Source: Eubacterium sp. | Lineage (GTDB): Bacteria > Bacillota > Clostridia > Lachnospirales > Lachnospiraceae | Reading direction: 5' to 3' | DNA: 64,000 bases | NCBI GenBank assembly: GCA_021769425.1 | Contig: JAETSX010000001.1 | Location: forward strand, 1-64,000 | Part shown: positions 18,144 through 26,734 of the stretch, one piece after another | Numbering within the stretch: the first letter of the stretch is position 1 | How the letters are laid out: each line of letters starts with the position of its first letter | Position numbers and translations under genes: made by a program | Notes under the pieces: model-generated | What the model was told of the DNA's origin: nothing | The model's input: the letters and a program-made list of their open reading frames with translations, nothing else | Database searches by the model: none

Positions 18144-19025
18144 CTAACTTCTCGGATGAGTTCTCGCATAAACCTCCCGCAGGCGGTTTCCGGTCATTTG
18201 CGCATACATCTGAGTAGTTGAAATATCTGAATGCCCCAGCATCTCTTTCACGGAATGAAGATCTGCGCCATTGCTTACCAGATGAACCGCAAAAGAATGC
18301 CGCAGAGTATGAGGCGTCAGTTCTCTGGTAATCCCGGCTTTCCTGCCATAGGCTTTCACCAGCTTCCAGAATCCCTGGCGGCTCATGGCCCGCCCGGAGC
18401 AATTGGTAAACAGACAAGAACTGTCTTCATCTGTCATTGCAGGGCGCCCCTTTTCCAGATACAGCTCCAACGCCTGCTTTGCCACCGTTCCAAAAGGAAC
18501 AATCCGTTCCTTCATTCCTTCCCGGCAGACAATATATTCCATCTGCAGATTCACATCCGATACTTCCAAAGAAATCAATTCCGATACCCGGATACCTGTG
18601 GCGTACAGAAGTTCCAGCATGGCGCTGTCCCGCAGTTCTTTCGGCGTTTTGCCTTTTGCTTCTTCCAGTAACCGGCTCGTCTCTTCTTTCGTCAAAATGA
18701 TCGGCGCTTTTTTCTCCACTTTCGGCGCCTTTAACTCCTCTGCCGCATCTGCGTCTACCAGCCCCTCTTTCTTCAAATAATGAAAAAAAGCTTTCAGAGC
18801 CGCAATACTCCTGGAAATGGTGGAAGGCTTCCTGCCCTGCTTCTCCTGAAATAAAATATAGGAATTCAGCATAATTGCTGTGATCTGATTTACCTCTTCG
18901 ATTCCCTGTTCCATGAAATACTGATTCATTTTATTCAAGTCCCGCTTATAGGAAACTACCGTATTGTAAGAAGTTTTCCGAACCTCTTCCAAATATTGCA
19001 CGAACCTTTGAATCTCACACGTCAT
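18144..19025 (-). CDS. xerD: Site-specific tyrosine recombinase XerD
   Basis: Resolves chromosome dimers at dif together with XerC. The 293-residue length is normal. It has the N-terminal SAM-like core-binding domain (residues 1-85) and the catalytic domain with Arg in ATGIRVSEL, HTLRHSFAVHL (His-x-x-Arg), LGHSDISTT and the Tyr nucleophile in TTQMYAQM. It follows nudF and spoIIM in the same direction, an arrangement also known in Bacillus, which supports XerD over an integrase. No phage or attachment site is nearby. Confidence 0.93.
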   Translation of the reverse strand: MTCEIQRFVQYLEEVRKTSYNTVVSYKRDLNKMNQYFMEQGIEEVNQITAIMLNSYILFQEKQGRKPSTISRSIAALKAFFHYLKKEGLVDADAAEELKAPKVEKKAPIILTKEETSRLLEEAKGKTPKELRDSAMLELLYATGIRVSELISLEVSDVNLQMEYIVCREGMKERIVPFGTVAKQALELYLEKGRPAMTDEDSSCLFTNCSGRAMSRQGFWKLVKAYGRKAGITRELTPHTLRHSFAVHLVSNGADLHSVKEMLGHSDISTTQMYAQMTGNRLREVYARTHPRS

Positions 19026-19040
19026 AATTTACTACCTCAT

Positions 19041-19673
19041 TCAGAAAATTTTTAGTATATTTTTTAAAACCATAGGATTCACATAACTTTCCAGAAAGAT
19101 CCCGGCAGCAAACACCAACAGCAGGACGGCGAAAGATATTCCTCCCATTCCATATGCCAGTTTACGATCCATAATTTCTTTTCCTTCCCCGGCAGAACGC
19201 TGCCGAAGAAAAGCCGCCACATAACAATAACATACATAAACAGCAAGATAAAAGAAATATTGCGGAAACAGGCCGCCCAAAACCAGCACAATCCCTTTGA
19301 TCCCATATTTGGCAATCCCTATGGAAAGCATAAAACCCACGGAAAATCCCTGCCATCCCAAGACAAGAATCCCTCCGAAAATCCCAAAAGACGTAAAAAC
19401 CAGAACAAACAGCAATAGCAGCAAGGGCAGCCGTTCTCCCACAATGTAAAAAAAGAGATTCTGCCCATCCACCTGAACGTACTGAAACTTCTCAATAAAA
19501 TAATTATTCAGCACCCCTGCATTGAAAACTGCCTCCCACCCCATCAAATTCGCCGCAAAAATACCTGCAACAAAGGAAATCAGAAGAAATATCTTCATTA
19601 TTTTAATCCAGAGAGACTGATTTCTGACAACATCGTTCTTCTGCTTCCAGGAAAAACGCAACATTTTTTTCAT
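19041..19673 (-). CDS. spoIIM: Stage II sporulation protein M
   Basis: Membrane protein of the DMP complex (SpoIID, M, P) that drives septal peptidoglycan remodelling and engulfment in the mother cell. The 210-residue product has about five hydrophobic segments and the SpoIIM pattern: an early helix, then FVLVFTSFGIFGGILVLGWQGFSVGFMLS. It lies 15 bp upstream of xerD and downstream of nudF, as in other Firmicutes. Confidence 0.9.
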   Translation of the reverse strand: MKKMLRFSWKQKNDVVRNQSLWIKIMKIFLLISFVAGIFAANLMGWEAVFNAGVLNNYFIEKFQYVQVDGQNLFFYIVGERLPLLLLLFVLVFTSFGIFGGILVLGWQGFSVGFMLSIGIAKYGIKGIVLVLGGLFPQYFFYLAVYVCYCYVAAFLRQRSAGEGKEIMDRKLAYGMGGISFAVLLLVFAAGIFLESYVNPMVLKNILKIF

Positions 19674-19723
19674 AGACTTCTCATTCTTTTTTCTTAAATC
19701 TTATGCAAGTCCCTGAAAAAAAA

Positions 19724-20266
19724 TTATCTGAATTTGTTCTTATATGCCATAATTGCCGCCACTGTCTTAGCGTCCTGTATCACGCCCTGGTAAATCAGCG
19801 TACACAATTCTTCCAAAGTATGAGGTTCTAAATCTATAAATTCCCCCTCATCCAAATGCTGACGCGCCGGAATCAGTTCCCGGGCCGCATATACGTCCAC
19901 CAGTTCATTGCAGAAAGCAACCGTAGTGCGCAGTGAAATCAGAAATTCCAGATTCTCGCACCGATACCCGGTCTCTTCCTCCAGTTCCCGGGCTGCGCAC
20001 TCAATGGTGGGCTCTGTCTTAGAATCCCTTGCCCCGGCAGGAATCTCAAGGGTAAACCGATCCAGGGCATTGCGGTACTGACGGACCATCAGAATCTTCC
20101 CATCTGCCATCACAGGCACCACGGCTGCCGCGCCTTTTCTATGTTCCACATAATCCCATTTTTCTATTTTGCCGTCCGGAAGTTCCATATAATCCGAATA
20201 GATATCCAAAATCGCTCCCTCATGCTCCAACACCCTTTTGGTTCTTTTTATTAATGGCTGTTTCAT
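19724..20266 (-). CDS. nudF: NUDIX hydrolase, ADP-ribose pyrophosphatase type
   Basis: Hydrolyses ADP-ribose and related nucleoside diphosphate sugars. The 180-residue protein carries the Nudix box with AARELEEETGY and the preceding EIPAGARD typical of ADP-ribose pyrophosphatases. I use the ATG at 20266 (MKQPLIKR), which has GGGAGG 8 bases upstream; the track start at 20311 would run through the rny terminator. It is first of nudF-spoIIM-xerD. Confidence 0.88.
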   Translation of the reverse strand: MKQPLIKRTKRVLEHEGAILDIYSDYMELPDGKIEKWDYVEHRKGAAAVVPVMADGKILMVRQYRNALDRFTLEIPAGARDSKTEPTIECAARELEEETGYRCENLEFLISLRTTVAFCNELVDVYAARELIPARQHLDEGEFIDLEPHTLEELCTLIYQGVIQDAKTVAAIMAYKNKFR

Positions 20267-20314
20267 ACTTATATCCTCCCAAGCCGTTTCCATGACTTTT
20301 CTGCAATTCAAAGA

Positions 20315-20335
20315 CCGCCAACGAAATGTTGACGG
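20315..20335 (-). terminator. Terminator of rny
   Basis: Minus strand CCGTCAAC pairs with GTTGGCGG (one G-U) across a 5-base loop, then TCTTTGAATT. It lies 70 bp past the rny stop and just before nudF. Confidence 0.55.
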
Positions 20336-20404
20336 CCTGATAATTCTGGCATATGGGATAACCTTTCATCCGAAGATTGTCCACTTTCCCAAATTGTGCA
20401 ACCC

Positions 20405-21952
20405 CTACTTAGCGTAATCTGTCACACGGGACTCACGAATTACATTGACTTTAATCTGACCTGGATATTCCAATTCATTTTCAATCTGCTTTGAAATATC
20501 ACGCGCTAACAAAACCATATCAGCATCCGTAATCTGATCAGGAACTACCATAATTCGAATCTCTCTACCTGCCTGAATAGCAAAAGACTTATCAACACCC
20601 TTAAAACCATTAGCAATATCTTCTAACTGTTTCAATCTGTTTGAATATGTTTCCAATGTTTCTCTTCTTGCCCCCGGTCTTGCTGCTGAAATGGCATCAG
20701 CGGCCTGTACCAGACAAGCAATCAAAGATTCTGCTTCCACATCTCCGTGATGTGCTTCCACTGCATTAACTATGGTGGGACTCTCTTTGTACTTTCTACA
20801 CAAATCCACACCAATCTGAATATGTGAGCCTTCCATTTCATGGTCAACAGATTTCCCGATATCGTGTAGCAGGCCAGCCCGTTTCGCTACCCTTGCATCC
20901 ACGCCAAGTTCTGCTGCCAGTAACCCGGAAAGCTGGGCTACTTCAATCGAATGTTTCAGAGCATTCTGCCCATAGCTTGTACGGAATTTCATCTTACCGA
21001 GCAAACGCACAAGTTCCGGGTGAATTCCATGCACTCCGACTTCCAGGGTAGCTGCCTCGCCTTCTTCCCGGATCATGGTCTCCACTTCCTTCTGGGCTTT
21101 CTCAACCATCTCTTCAATTCTTGCCGGATGGATCCGTCCATCCACAATCAGTTTCTCCAAAGCAATACGGGCAACCTCCCGCCGAACCGGATCGAAACCG
21201 GAAAGAATAACTGCTTCCGGTGTGTCGTCAATAATCAAATCCACCCCTGTCATTGTCTCCAATGTTCGGATATTTCTTCCTTCCCGACCAATAATCCGCC
21301 CTTTCATTTCATCATTGGGAAGCTGAACTACAGATATCGTAGTCTCGGCCACATGGTCCGCCGCACATTTCTGAATGGCAGTTACCACATATTCTCTTGC
21401 CTTCTTCCCAGCTTCTTCCTTTGCTTTGATTTCCATTTCTTTGATTAATTTTGCAGTATCAAGCTTCACATCATCTTCGACCATTTTTAAAAGATAATCT
21501 TTTGCCTGTTCAGAGGTTAATCCAGAGATTCTCTCCAGTTCCTGTACGCGCTCTTCGTGTAGTCTTGAAACTTCTGCTTTTTGTCTGTTAATTTCTTCTT
21601 CTTTCGCTGCAAATCCGGATTCCTTCTTCTCAATTGCTTCCAGCTTCCTATCCAGATTTTCTTCTTTCTGAATAATCCGCCGCTCATTGCGCTGAATCTC
21701 ATTTCTGCGTTCTTTGATTTCCTTGTCAAGATCATTCTTAGTCCTTATGGACTCTTCCTTAATCTCCAGCAAAGATTCACGCTTCTTGGTCTCCGCAGTC
21801 TTGACAGCTTCATCTATGATTTCCCTTGCCTTTTCTTCTGCGCTTCCAATCTTGGATTCAAACACGCGCTTACGGTATTCAAGCGTGGAAAAGTAGGTAA
21901 CAGGCACTGCAAGAATTAACGTGACTACTACAGCGATTAAAATTTGCGACAC
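20405..21952 (-). CDS. rny: Ribonuclease Y
   Basis: Membrane-anchored endoribonuclease that starts mRNA decay in Firmicutes. The 515-residue chain has the full order: one N-terminal membrane helix ([18 protein letters not shown]), a long coiled coil (about 25-200), a KH domain with [15 protein letters not shown] and an HD domain with [15 protein letters not shown]. The GTG start has AAGGAGG upstream, and that site can pair with CTCCT just before the start (see the hairpin entry). It is monocistronic or at most linked to recX. Confidence 0.97.
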   Translation of the reverse strand: MSQILIAVVVTLILAVPVTYFSTLEYRKRVFESKIGSAEEKAREIIDEAVKTAETKKRESLLEIKEESIRTKNDLDKEIKERRNEIQRNERRIIQKEENLDRKLEAIEKKESGFAAKEEEINRQKAEVSRLHEERVQELERISGLTSEQAKDYLLKMVEDDVKLDTAKLIKEMEIKAKEEAGKKAREYVVTAIQKCAADHVAETTISVVQLPNDEMKGRIIGREGRNIRTLETMTGVDLIIDDTPEAVILSGFDPVRREVARIALEKLIVDGRIHPARIEEMVEKAQKEVETMIREEGEAATLEVGVHGIHPELVRLLGKMKFRTSYGQNALKHSIEVAQLSGLLAAELGVDARVAKRAGLLHDIGKSVDHEMEGSHIQIGVDLCRKYKESPTIVNAVEAHHGDVEAESLIACLVQAADAISAARPGARRETLETYSNRLKQLEDIANGFKGVDKSFAIQAGREIRIMVVPDQITDADMVLLARDISKQIENELEYPGQIKVNVIRESRVTDYAK

Positions 21953-21965
21953 AGGAGCACCTCCT
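21953..21965 (-). promoter_or_regulatory. Tight hairpin covering the rny ribosome site
   Basis: In the mRNA AGGAG-GTG-CTCCT forms a 5-bp stem with a 3-base loop directly before the GTG start. The 5' arm is the Shine-Dalgarno core. It could limit rny translation or be a chance palindrome. Confidence 0.35.
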
Positions 21966-22091
21966 TATTAAGTTTTCATTGTACATATAGCAAACTTTCA
22001 TCTCTAATATGTCATATACAATAAATTACAGTGTTGGTCCGCAATCTATGAACATGAATTACAACATATTGATTTTATACTTTTTTCCGCT

Positions 22092-22727
22092 TTATGTCAA
22101 GTAGTCTAATACATGCAAAATATCATCTGACTGAAAACCTTTCCTCATCAGAAATTGGTACATCCTCTGTTTTTCCTTTAAATCTGCTGTTTTGGCAGAG
22201 TAATGTTTCTTTTCCACCCACTTCAAAATCAATTCCTGCTCATTCTCCCTTTGGCGCTCTTCCTCCAGCGCCCGCTCTGCCATCTCCCTTCCGATTCCTT
22301 TTGCCATCAGCTCCATCTGTATCTTCCTGCGGCTCTTCTTCTCCATCTGATTCCTGACATAATTCCCTGCATACCGGCTGTCATCCAGATAATGATATCC
22401 TTTGACATAGGCAACAGCGTCTTCAATGACATCTTCCGGATAAAAGCCCTGGCGCAGCTTCTCTCTAATCTGCGTTTCTGTCCGATCCATCTTCTCCAAC
22501 AGATGCATCGTTCTTCTTCTGGCCCTCTTCCTTAAAATCTCACTGCAGATTTCTTCATACTGCTCATTGGAAAGCTCTGCATTCTCTTCCAGAGAATATC
22601 TTCGCACTTCTCCCCGATACAAAACAAAGCTTCTTCCATCCTCCAGAAAAATCCTTATCCGTTTCTTATCAAGCCCGGTCATCTGCACAATCTGCATTCT
22701 GATTCTCTCCTGATTCCATTCTGCCAT
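22092..22727 (-). CDS. recX: Regulatory protein RecX
   Basis: Binds RecA filaments and modulates their activity. The 211-residue all-helical protein has the RecX repeats: LRQGFYPEDVIEDAVAYVKGYHYLDDSRYAGNYV and the C-terminal FLMRKGFQSDDILHVL. It starts 10 bp after recA ends, the usual recA-recX order, so it should be induced with recA. The first 60 residues form the longer N-terminal extension seen in clostridial RecX. Confidence 0.9.
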   Translation of the reverse strand: MAEWNQERIRMQIVQMTGLDKKRIRIFLEDGRSFVLYRGEVRRYSLEENAELSNEQYEEICSEILRKRARRRTMHLLEKMDRTETQIREKLRQGFYPEDVIEDAVAYVKGYHYLDDSRYAGNYVRNQMEKKSRRKIQMELMAKGIGREMAERALEEERQRENEQELILKWVEKKHYSAKTADLKEKQRMYQFLMRKGFQSDDILHVLDYLT

Positions 22728-22737
22728 CTTCCTTCAC

Positions 22738-23901
22738 TTATGGTTCCTCTGCCGGAGCTTCCTCCGGTTTCCCTGGCTTCTCTTCCGGCTTTTCAGGCTT
22801 CTCCGCCTTGCCTGGTTTCGGCTCCTTTGCCGCCGGCTTCTCCGCCTTGCCTGCAGACTTCTCTAACTTGTCAGTGTCTTCTTTCTCTTCCGTTCCCTGG
22901 GATAAAACCTGATCCCGGACTTTCTTCTCTACTTCCAGACAGATATCTTCATGCTCCCGCAGATACTGCTTGGCATTCTCCCGTCCCTGACCGATCTTTG
23001 CACCGTTATAGGCAAACCAGGCGCCGGACTTCTGAATGACGGAAAGGTTCACGGCCAAATCCAGAATATCTCCTTCTCTGGAAATTCCCTGGCCGAACAT
23101 AATGTCAAATTCCGCTTCTTTAAAAGGCGGAGCCACTTTGTTCTTCACCACCTTAATTCTGGTGCGGTTCCCGATAAATTCCCCTGCCTGCTTCAGAGAT
23201 TCTATCTTCCTTACATCCAGGCGGATGGAAGAATAAAACTTCAGGGCGCGCCCGCCGGTAGTGGTCTCCGGGCTTCCGAACATTACGCCCACTTTCTCCC
23301 TGAGCTGATTGATGAAAATGACAATACAGTTGGACTTGCTGATGACAGCTGTCAGCTTGCGGAGAGCCTGAGACATCAGCCTGGCCTGCAGGCCCACATG
23401 GGAATCCCCCATATCGCCGTCAATCTCCGCCTTGGGCACCAACGCCGCAACAGAATCCACAATCACAATATCCACTGCTCCGGAGCGCACCATAGTCTCT
23501 GTAATCTCCAATGCCTGCTCCCCATTGTCCGGCTGAGAAATATACAGATTATCAATATCCACGCCTATCTTCTCTGCATATACCGGATCCAGGGCATGCT
23601 CTGCGTCAATGAACCCGGCAATTCCTCCATTCTTCTGCACTTCAGCCACCATATGCAGCGCAACCGTAGTCTTTCCGCTGGACTCAGGCCCATACACTTC
23701 AATAATCCTTCCCTTGGGCACGCCGCCTACCCCCAATGCCAAATCCAGGCTGAGACATCCGGTAGGAACCGCCTCCACATTCATATTCGCCACGGATTCG
23801 CCCAGCTTCATAATAGAGCCCTTCCCGTAATCCTTCTCAATCTTCGCGATAGCAGCATCCAATGCCTTTAATTTATCTTCTCTCTTATCTTCTTTCGCCA
23901 T
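22738..23901 (-). CDS. recA: Recombinase RecA
   Basis: Strand-exchange protein and SOS co-protease. The 387-residue chain carries Walker [10 protein letters not shown], the Walker B region [11 protein letters not shown], loop L2 [14 protein letters not shown] and the signature [13 protein letters not shown]. The C-terminal tail (about 330-387) is a low-complexity Lys/Pro/Glu run longer than usual. ATG has AGAAGGAG in front. A LexA box and a consensus promoter lie directly upstream. Confidence 0.99.
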   Translation of the reverse strand: MAKEDKREDKLKALDAAIAKIEKDYGKGSIMKLGESVANMNVEAVPTGCLSLDLALGVGGVPKGRIIEVYGPESSGKTTVALHMVAEVQKNGGIAGFIDAEHALDPVYAEKIGVDIDNLYISQPDNGEQALEITETMVRSGAVDIVIVDSVAALVPKAEIDGDMGDSHVGLQARLMSQALRKLTAVISKSNCIVIFINQLREKVGVMFGSPETTTGGRALKFYSSIRLDVRKIESLKQAGEFIGNRTRIKVVKNKVAPPFKEAEFDIMFGQGISREGDILDLAVNLSVIQKSGAWFAYNGAKIGQGRENAKQYLREHEDICLEVEKKVRDQVLSQGTEEKEDTDKLEKSAGKAEKPAAKEPKPGKAEKPEKPEEKPGKPEEAPAEEP

Positions 23902-23917
23902 ATTGATTCTCCTTCTG

Positions 23918-23931
23918 CGAACTTATGTTCG
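23918..23931. promoter_or_regulatory. LexA (SOS) box of recA
   Basis: CGAAC-TTAT-GTTCG is a perfect match to the Gram-positive LexA consensus (CGAAC N4 GTTCG). It lies between the -10 box and the ribosome site of recA, where bound LexA would block transcription. Confidence 0.93.
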
Positions 23932-23936
23932 TATTT

Positions 23937-23965
23937 ATATTAATATACTTTTGGGAAATTGTCAA
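23937..23965 (-). promoter_or_regulatory. Sigma-A promoter of recA
   Basis: Minus strand TTGACA, 17-base spacer, TAATAT, ending 5 bp upstream of the LexA box. Confidence 0.82.
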
Positions 23966-23994
23966 CTGTTTTCTGGTAATTTTTGCGATGACTT

Positions 23995-24173
23995 GTTACT
24001 ATCCACAGCTTCCAGCTGCTCATTGCAACGGCATTTACGCATGAACGCCGTTTGCGGCGAGGCGCAAATGCCCGCATAATCCACTGTATCTGGTCGTAAA
24101 TGCGCATTCCGACTGTGAATCGTAACGAAAGTATTCTGCTTCATTATAACAGTTCAGACGCCTTCACTGTTAC
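23995..24173. repeat. Palindrome-rich intergenic element between recA and trxA
   Basis: Starts GTTAC and has GTAAC at 24122-24126; inside, GCATTTACG (from about 24030) faces CGTAAATGC (from about 24101), and CGCCG faces CGGCG. Next to it TAACAGTTCAG...CACTGTTAC (24147-24173) carries the ends of the repeat family seen in full at 50362-50503. No coding frame is visible. Confidence 0.5.
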
Positions 24174-24189
24174 AGGCAGCCGATTTCAC

Positions 24190-24227
24190 TAAAAAGAAAA
24201 AAAGAACAGTTACAAAAGTAACTGCCC
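24190..24227 (-). terminator. Rho-independent terminator of trxA
   Basis: Minus strand CAGTTAC-TTTT-GTAACTG followed by TTCTTTTTTTC, 32 bp past the trxA stop. Confidence 0.85.
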
Positions 24228-24255
24228 TTTATTATAAAATTTATTTTCCGATTCG

Positions 24256-24564
24256 TCAAGGCAAAAGCTTTTTGATTTCTTCCAGTGAATGAAATCCCAC
24301 TGCTTTTTTATAAATCTCGCCGCCCTGAAACACGATCAGCGTAGGAATGCTCATAACCCCGTATCTCTGCGCCACTTCTCCCTGCTCATCCACATTCAGC
24401 TTACCCACTTTAATCTCTGGAAACGCCTCTGCGGCCTCTTCAATCACCGGCCCCTGCATCTGGCAGGGCCCGCACCATACTGCCCAGAAATCCACTAGCA
24501 CCGGCTCTTTGCTGTGCAATACCTCCTCCTCAAAATTATTCGTTGTAATCTGCAATACTGCCAT
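24256..24564 (-). CDS. trxA: Thioredoxin
   Basis: Small redox protein that reduces protein disulfides. The 102-residue length is standard. It shows DFWAVWCGPCQMQGPV with the active CGPC pair, the cis-proline loop SIPTLIVF and the C-terminal helix. No thioredoxin reductase gene is adjacent. It stands alone between its own terminator and the divergent two-component genes. Confidence 0.95.
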   Translation of the reverse strand: MAVLQITTNNFEEEVLHSKEPVLVDFWAVWCGPCQMQGPVIEEAAEAFPEIKVGKLNVDEQGEVAQRYGVMSIPTLIVFQGGEIYKKAVGFHSLEEIKKLLP

Positions 24565-24773
24565 GGTAAATCCCTCCTATTATATTTTATATTGAAATTT
24601 TATACCCGTGAGCCAAATGACTTGCAGCAATTTCTCACTTTCACTGGAAGAAAAGCAAATCATTTGGCAAATAAGTATGCTCTTGAGTACAACTCTTAAA
24701 TTTAATTCTATCATATATTCCATGATTACTGTTACTTTTTTTGCTAAAAAAATGTTAAATTTTTCTTTCCTTC

Positions 24774-24822
24774 TTGAATCCTCACTTTCTTCATGGTACA
24801 TTAGTAACAAAACTACTGTTAC
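24774..24822 (+). promoter_or_regulatory. Promoter and palindrome upstream of the two-component genes
   Basis: TTGAAT, 17-base spacer, TACATT (24774-24802), followed at the expected start point by GTAACA-N7-TGTTAC (24804-24822), a perfect 6-bp inverted repeat that could be an autoregulatory site. A second GTTAC-type half site lies near 24731. Confidence 0.5.
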
Positions 24823-24850
24823 AATCAGAATATTGAATCGAGGTGTACAG

Positions 24851-25930
24851 ATGAAAACAATATTAAAAAGACAGCTGTTCCACGATTTGCCCATCACAAT
24901 CGGACTGCTTTTTGTAACCACCGGCCTGACATTTTTTCTGTTTTATTTCATTTCGCAAAATCCGGCAAATATTGCCCTGTTTTACGTGATCGGCATCATT
25001 ACAGTTGCACGGTATACGACTGGCTACTTTTATGGCATTCTTGCTTCTTTCCTCAGTATTATTTTAATCAATTGCTTCTTTACTTATCCATATTTCAGAT
25101 TGGATTTTTCTATACAAAATTATCCTTTTACCTTCATATGCATGCTGACGCTCTCCTCTATTACCAGCGCTACCACATCCAATCTGAAGCAACAGACAGA
25201 AATTCTTGCATTTCATGAAAAACAATTGATGGAAGCAGAAAAGGAAAAAATGCGCGCCAATCTGCTTCGAGCGGTTTCCCACGACCTGCGCACTCCCTTA
25301 ACCAGCATCCTGGGCTCTGTCTCTTCGATCGAAGCCGAGGAATTCCGCCCCTGTTCTCAGGAATGCCAGAAACTTCTCCACAACATCCATGATGATGCGG
25401 AATGGCTGCTGAATATGGTGGAGAATCTTCTGTCTGTCACCAGAATTCAAACCGGAACCTCCAGTCTGAATACCAGCCCGGAAGTGGTGGAGGAAGTGGT
25501 GTCCGAATCGGTGGATCGGCTGAGAAAACGGTTCCCTGATGCAAAAATTAACGTATCCGTCCCCGACGAACTGCTAATCGTCCCTATGGACGCCATGCTC
25601 ATCGAACAGGTTTTGATTAATCTTTTGGAAAATGCCATCACTCATTCCAAAAGCGCCCAGCCCATACGCCTTGTGATCGAAAATCAGCCGAAATTTATTT
25701 ATTTCCGCATTATTGACTATGGAATTGGATTACAGGAGAGCCATCTGGAAGATATTTTTGACGGCTCCTGGTCTGACAACTCTCCTTCCGATATACATAA
25801 AGGCACAGGCATCGGCCTGTCCATCTGCAAAACAATCATTACTGCGCACCACGGCAGTATCACTGCGCAGAATCATGGGGAAGGAGCCGAATTTGTATTC
25901 ACATTGCCAAAGGAGGAAGCATATGCATAA
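24851..25930 (+). CDS. Sensor histidine kinase, short KdpD-like
   Basis: Membrane sensor kinase of 359 residues. Three or four N-terminal membrane helices of the KdpD/DUF4118 type (residues 15-105) are followed by a DHp helix with the phosphorylated His144 (AVSHDLRTPLTS), the N box LINLLENAITHS and the G boxes FRIIDYGIGL and GTGIGLSICK. It lacks the long N-terminal KdpD nucleotide/universal-stress domain. I start at ATG 24851, with GAGG 7 bases upstream; the track frame opens 81 codons too early. The 3' end overlaps the regulator gene by 8 bp. No kdpFABC pump is present, so the target may be another potassium or osmotic system. Confidence 0.88.
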   Translation: MKTILKRQLFHDLPITIGLLFVTTGLTFFLFYFISQNPANIALFYVIGIITVARYTTGYFYGILASFLSIILINCFFTYPYFRLDFSIQNYPFTFICMLTLSSITSATTSNLKQQTEILAFHEKQLMEAEKEKMRANLLRAVSHDLRTPLTSILGSVSSIEAEEFRPCSQECQKLLHNIHDDAEWLLNMVENLLSVTRIQTGTSSLNTSPEVVEEVVSESVDRLRKRFPDAKINVSVPDELLIVPMDAMLIEQVLINLLENAITHSKSAQPIRLVIENQPKFIYFRIIDYGIGLQESHLEDIFDGSWSDNSPSDIHKGTGIGLSICKTIITAHHGSITAQNHGEGAEFVFTLPKEEAYA

Positions 25931-26627
25931 ATTTACCGTACTTGTTGTAGAAGATGAAAAAAACATTTGTGATTTTATTTCCAAAGTTCTGACATCCCAT
26001 GATTACCGGGTCAGCTGTGCTTCTACCGGAAAAGAAGCCCTTTCTCTGGCTTCTTCTCTCTGCCCTGACATTATCCTGCTGGATTTGGGACTGCCGGATC
26101 TGGATGGCATCGAAGTGATTCAAAAAATCCGTTCCTGGTCAGGGAATCCGATTATTGTAATTTCCGCCCGCACCCTGGAAGACGACAAGGTACAGGCATT
26201 GGACGCCGGAGCAGACGATTACCTAACCAAACCCTTTGGAACCTCCGAGCTTCTGGCCAGAATCCGCACTTCGCTGCGCCACAGCAACAAGATAAGCGGC
26301 AACGGGCTTCCACAGCATCCATACCGGGCCAAAGGTCTGGAAATTGACTTTTTTAAACGCAATATTACCGTAAACGGGCAGGCCATCCACCTGACTCCCA
26401 TTGAATATAAAATTGTAGCATTCCTGGCTCAGAACAGCGGAAAGGTTATGACCTACTCCGCTGTCATGAACAATGTCTGGGGACCGTATGCAGAATCTGA
26501 CAACAAAATTCTGAGAGTGAATATGGCAAATATCCGACGCAAACTGGAGAATAATCCGGCGCAGCCCATCTATATTTTTACCGAGGTAGGCGTCGGCTAC
26601 CGGATGGTGGATGAAGATATTCTGTAA
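25923..26627 (+). CDS. Response regulator, KdpE-like (OmpR/PhoB family)
   Basis: DNA-binding partner of the preceding kinase. The 234-residue protein has a receiver domain (VLVVEDEKNI, phospho-acceptor Asp54 in ILLDLGLPD, conserved Lys in LTKPFG) and a winged-helix domain (LTPIEYKIVAFLAQNSGKVMTYSAVM ... VNMANIRRKLE ... EVGVGYRM). The ATG at 25923 overlaps the kinase gene by 8 bp, the usual translational coupling; the track start at 25713 is inside the kinase gene in another frame. Confidence 0.93.
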   Translation: MHKFTVLVVEDEKNICDFISKVLTSHDYRVSCASTGKEALSLASSLCPDIILLDLGLPDLDGIEVIQKIRSWSGNPIIVISARTLEDDKVQALDAGADDYLTKPFGTSELLARIRTSLRHSNKISGNGLPQHPYRAKGLEIDFFKRNITVNGQAIHLTPIEYKIVAFLAQNSGKVMTYSAVMNNVWGPYAESDNKILRVNMANIRRKLENNPAQPIYIFTEVGVGYRMVDEDIL

Positions 26628-26734
26628 AATTTAAGAAATATTCCATTGTTTTTTTTCATTTTATTGTATACAATGGTTATGAGGTCTTTGACAAAAAGAC
26701 AAAAATCTATAACAGAATGAAGGGTAGAAACAGA

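Noticed and set aside
18144-19025. Integrase of a mobile element
   Set aside because: Length, motifs and the nudF-spoIIM-xerD order fit chromosomal XerD; no att sites or phage genes nearby.
24608-24850. 81-codon N-terminal extension of the histidine kinase
   Set aside because: It lacks a ribosome site, would cross the promoter, and the ATG at 24851 has GAGG in place.
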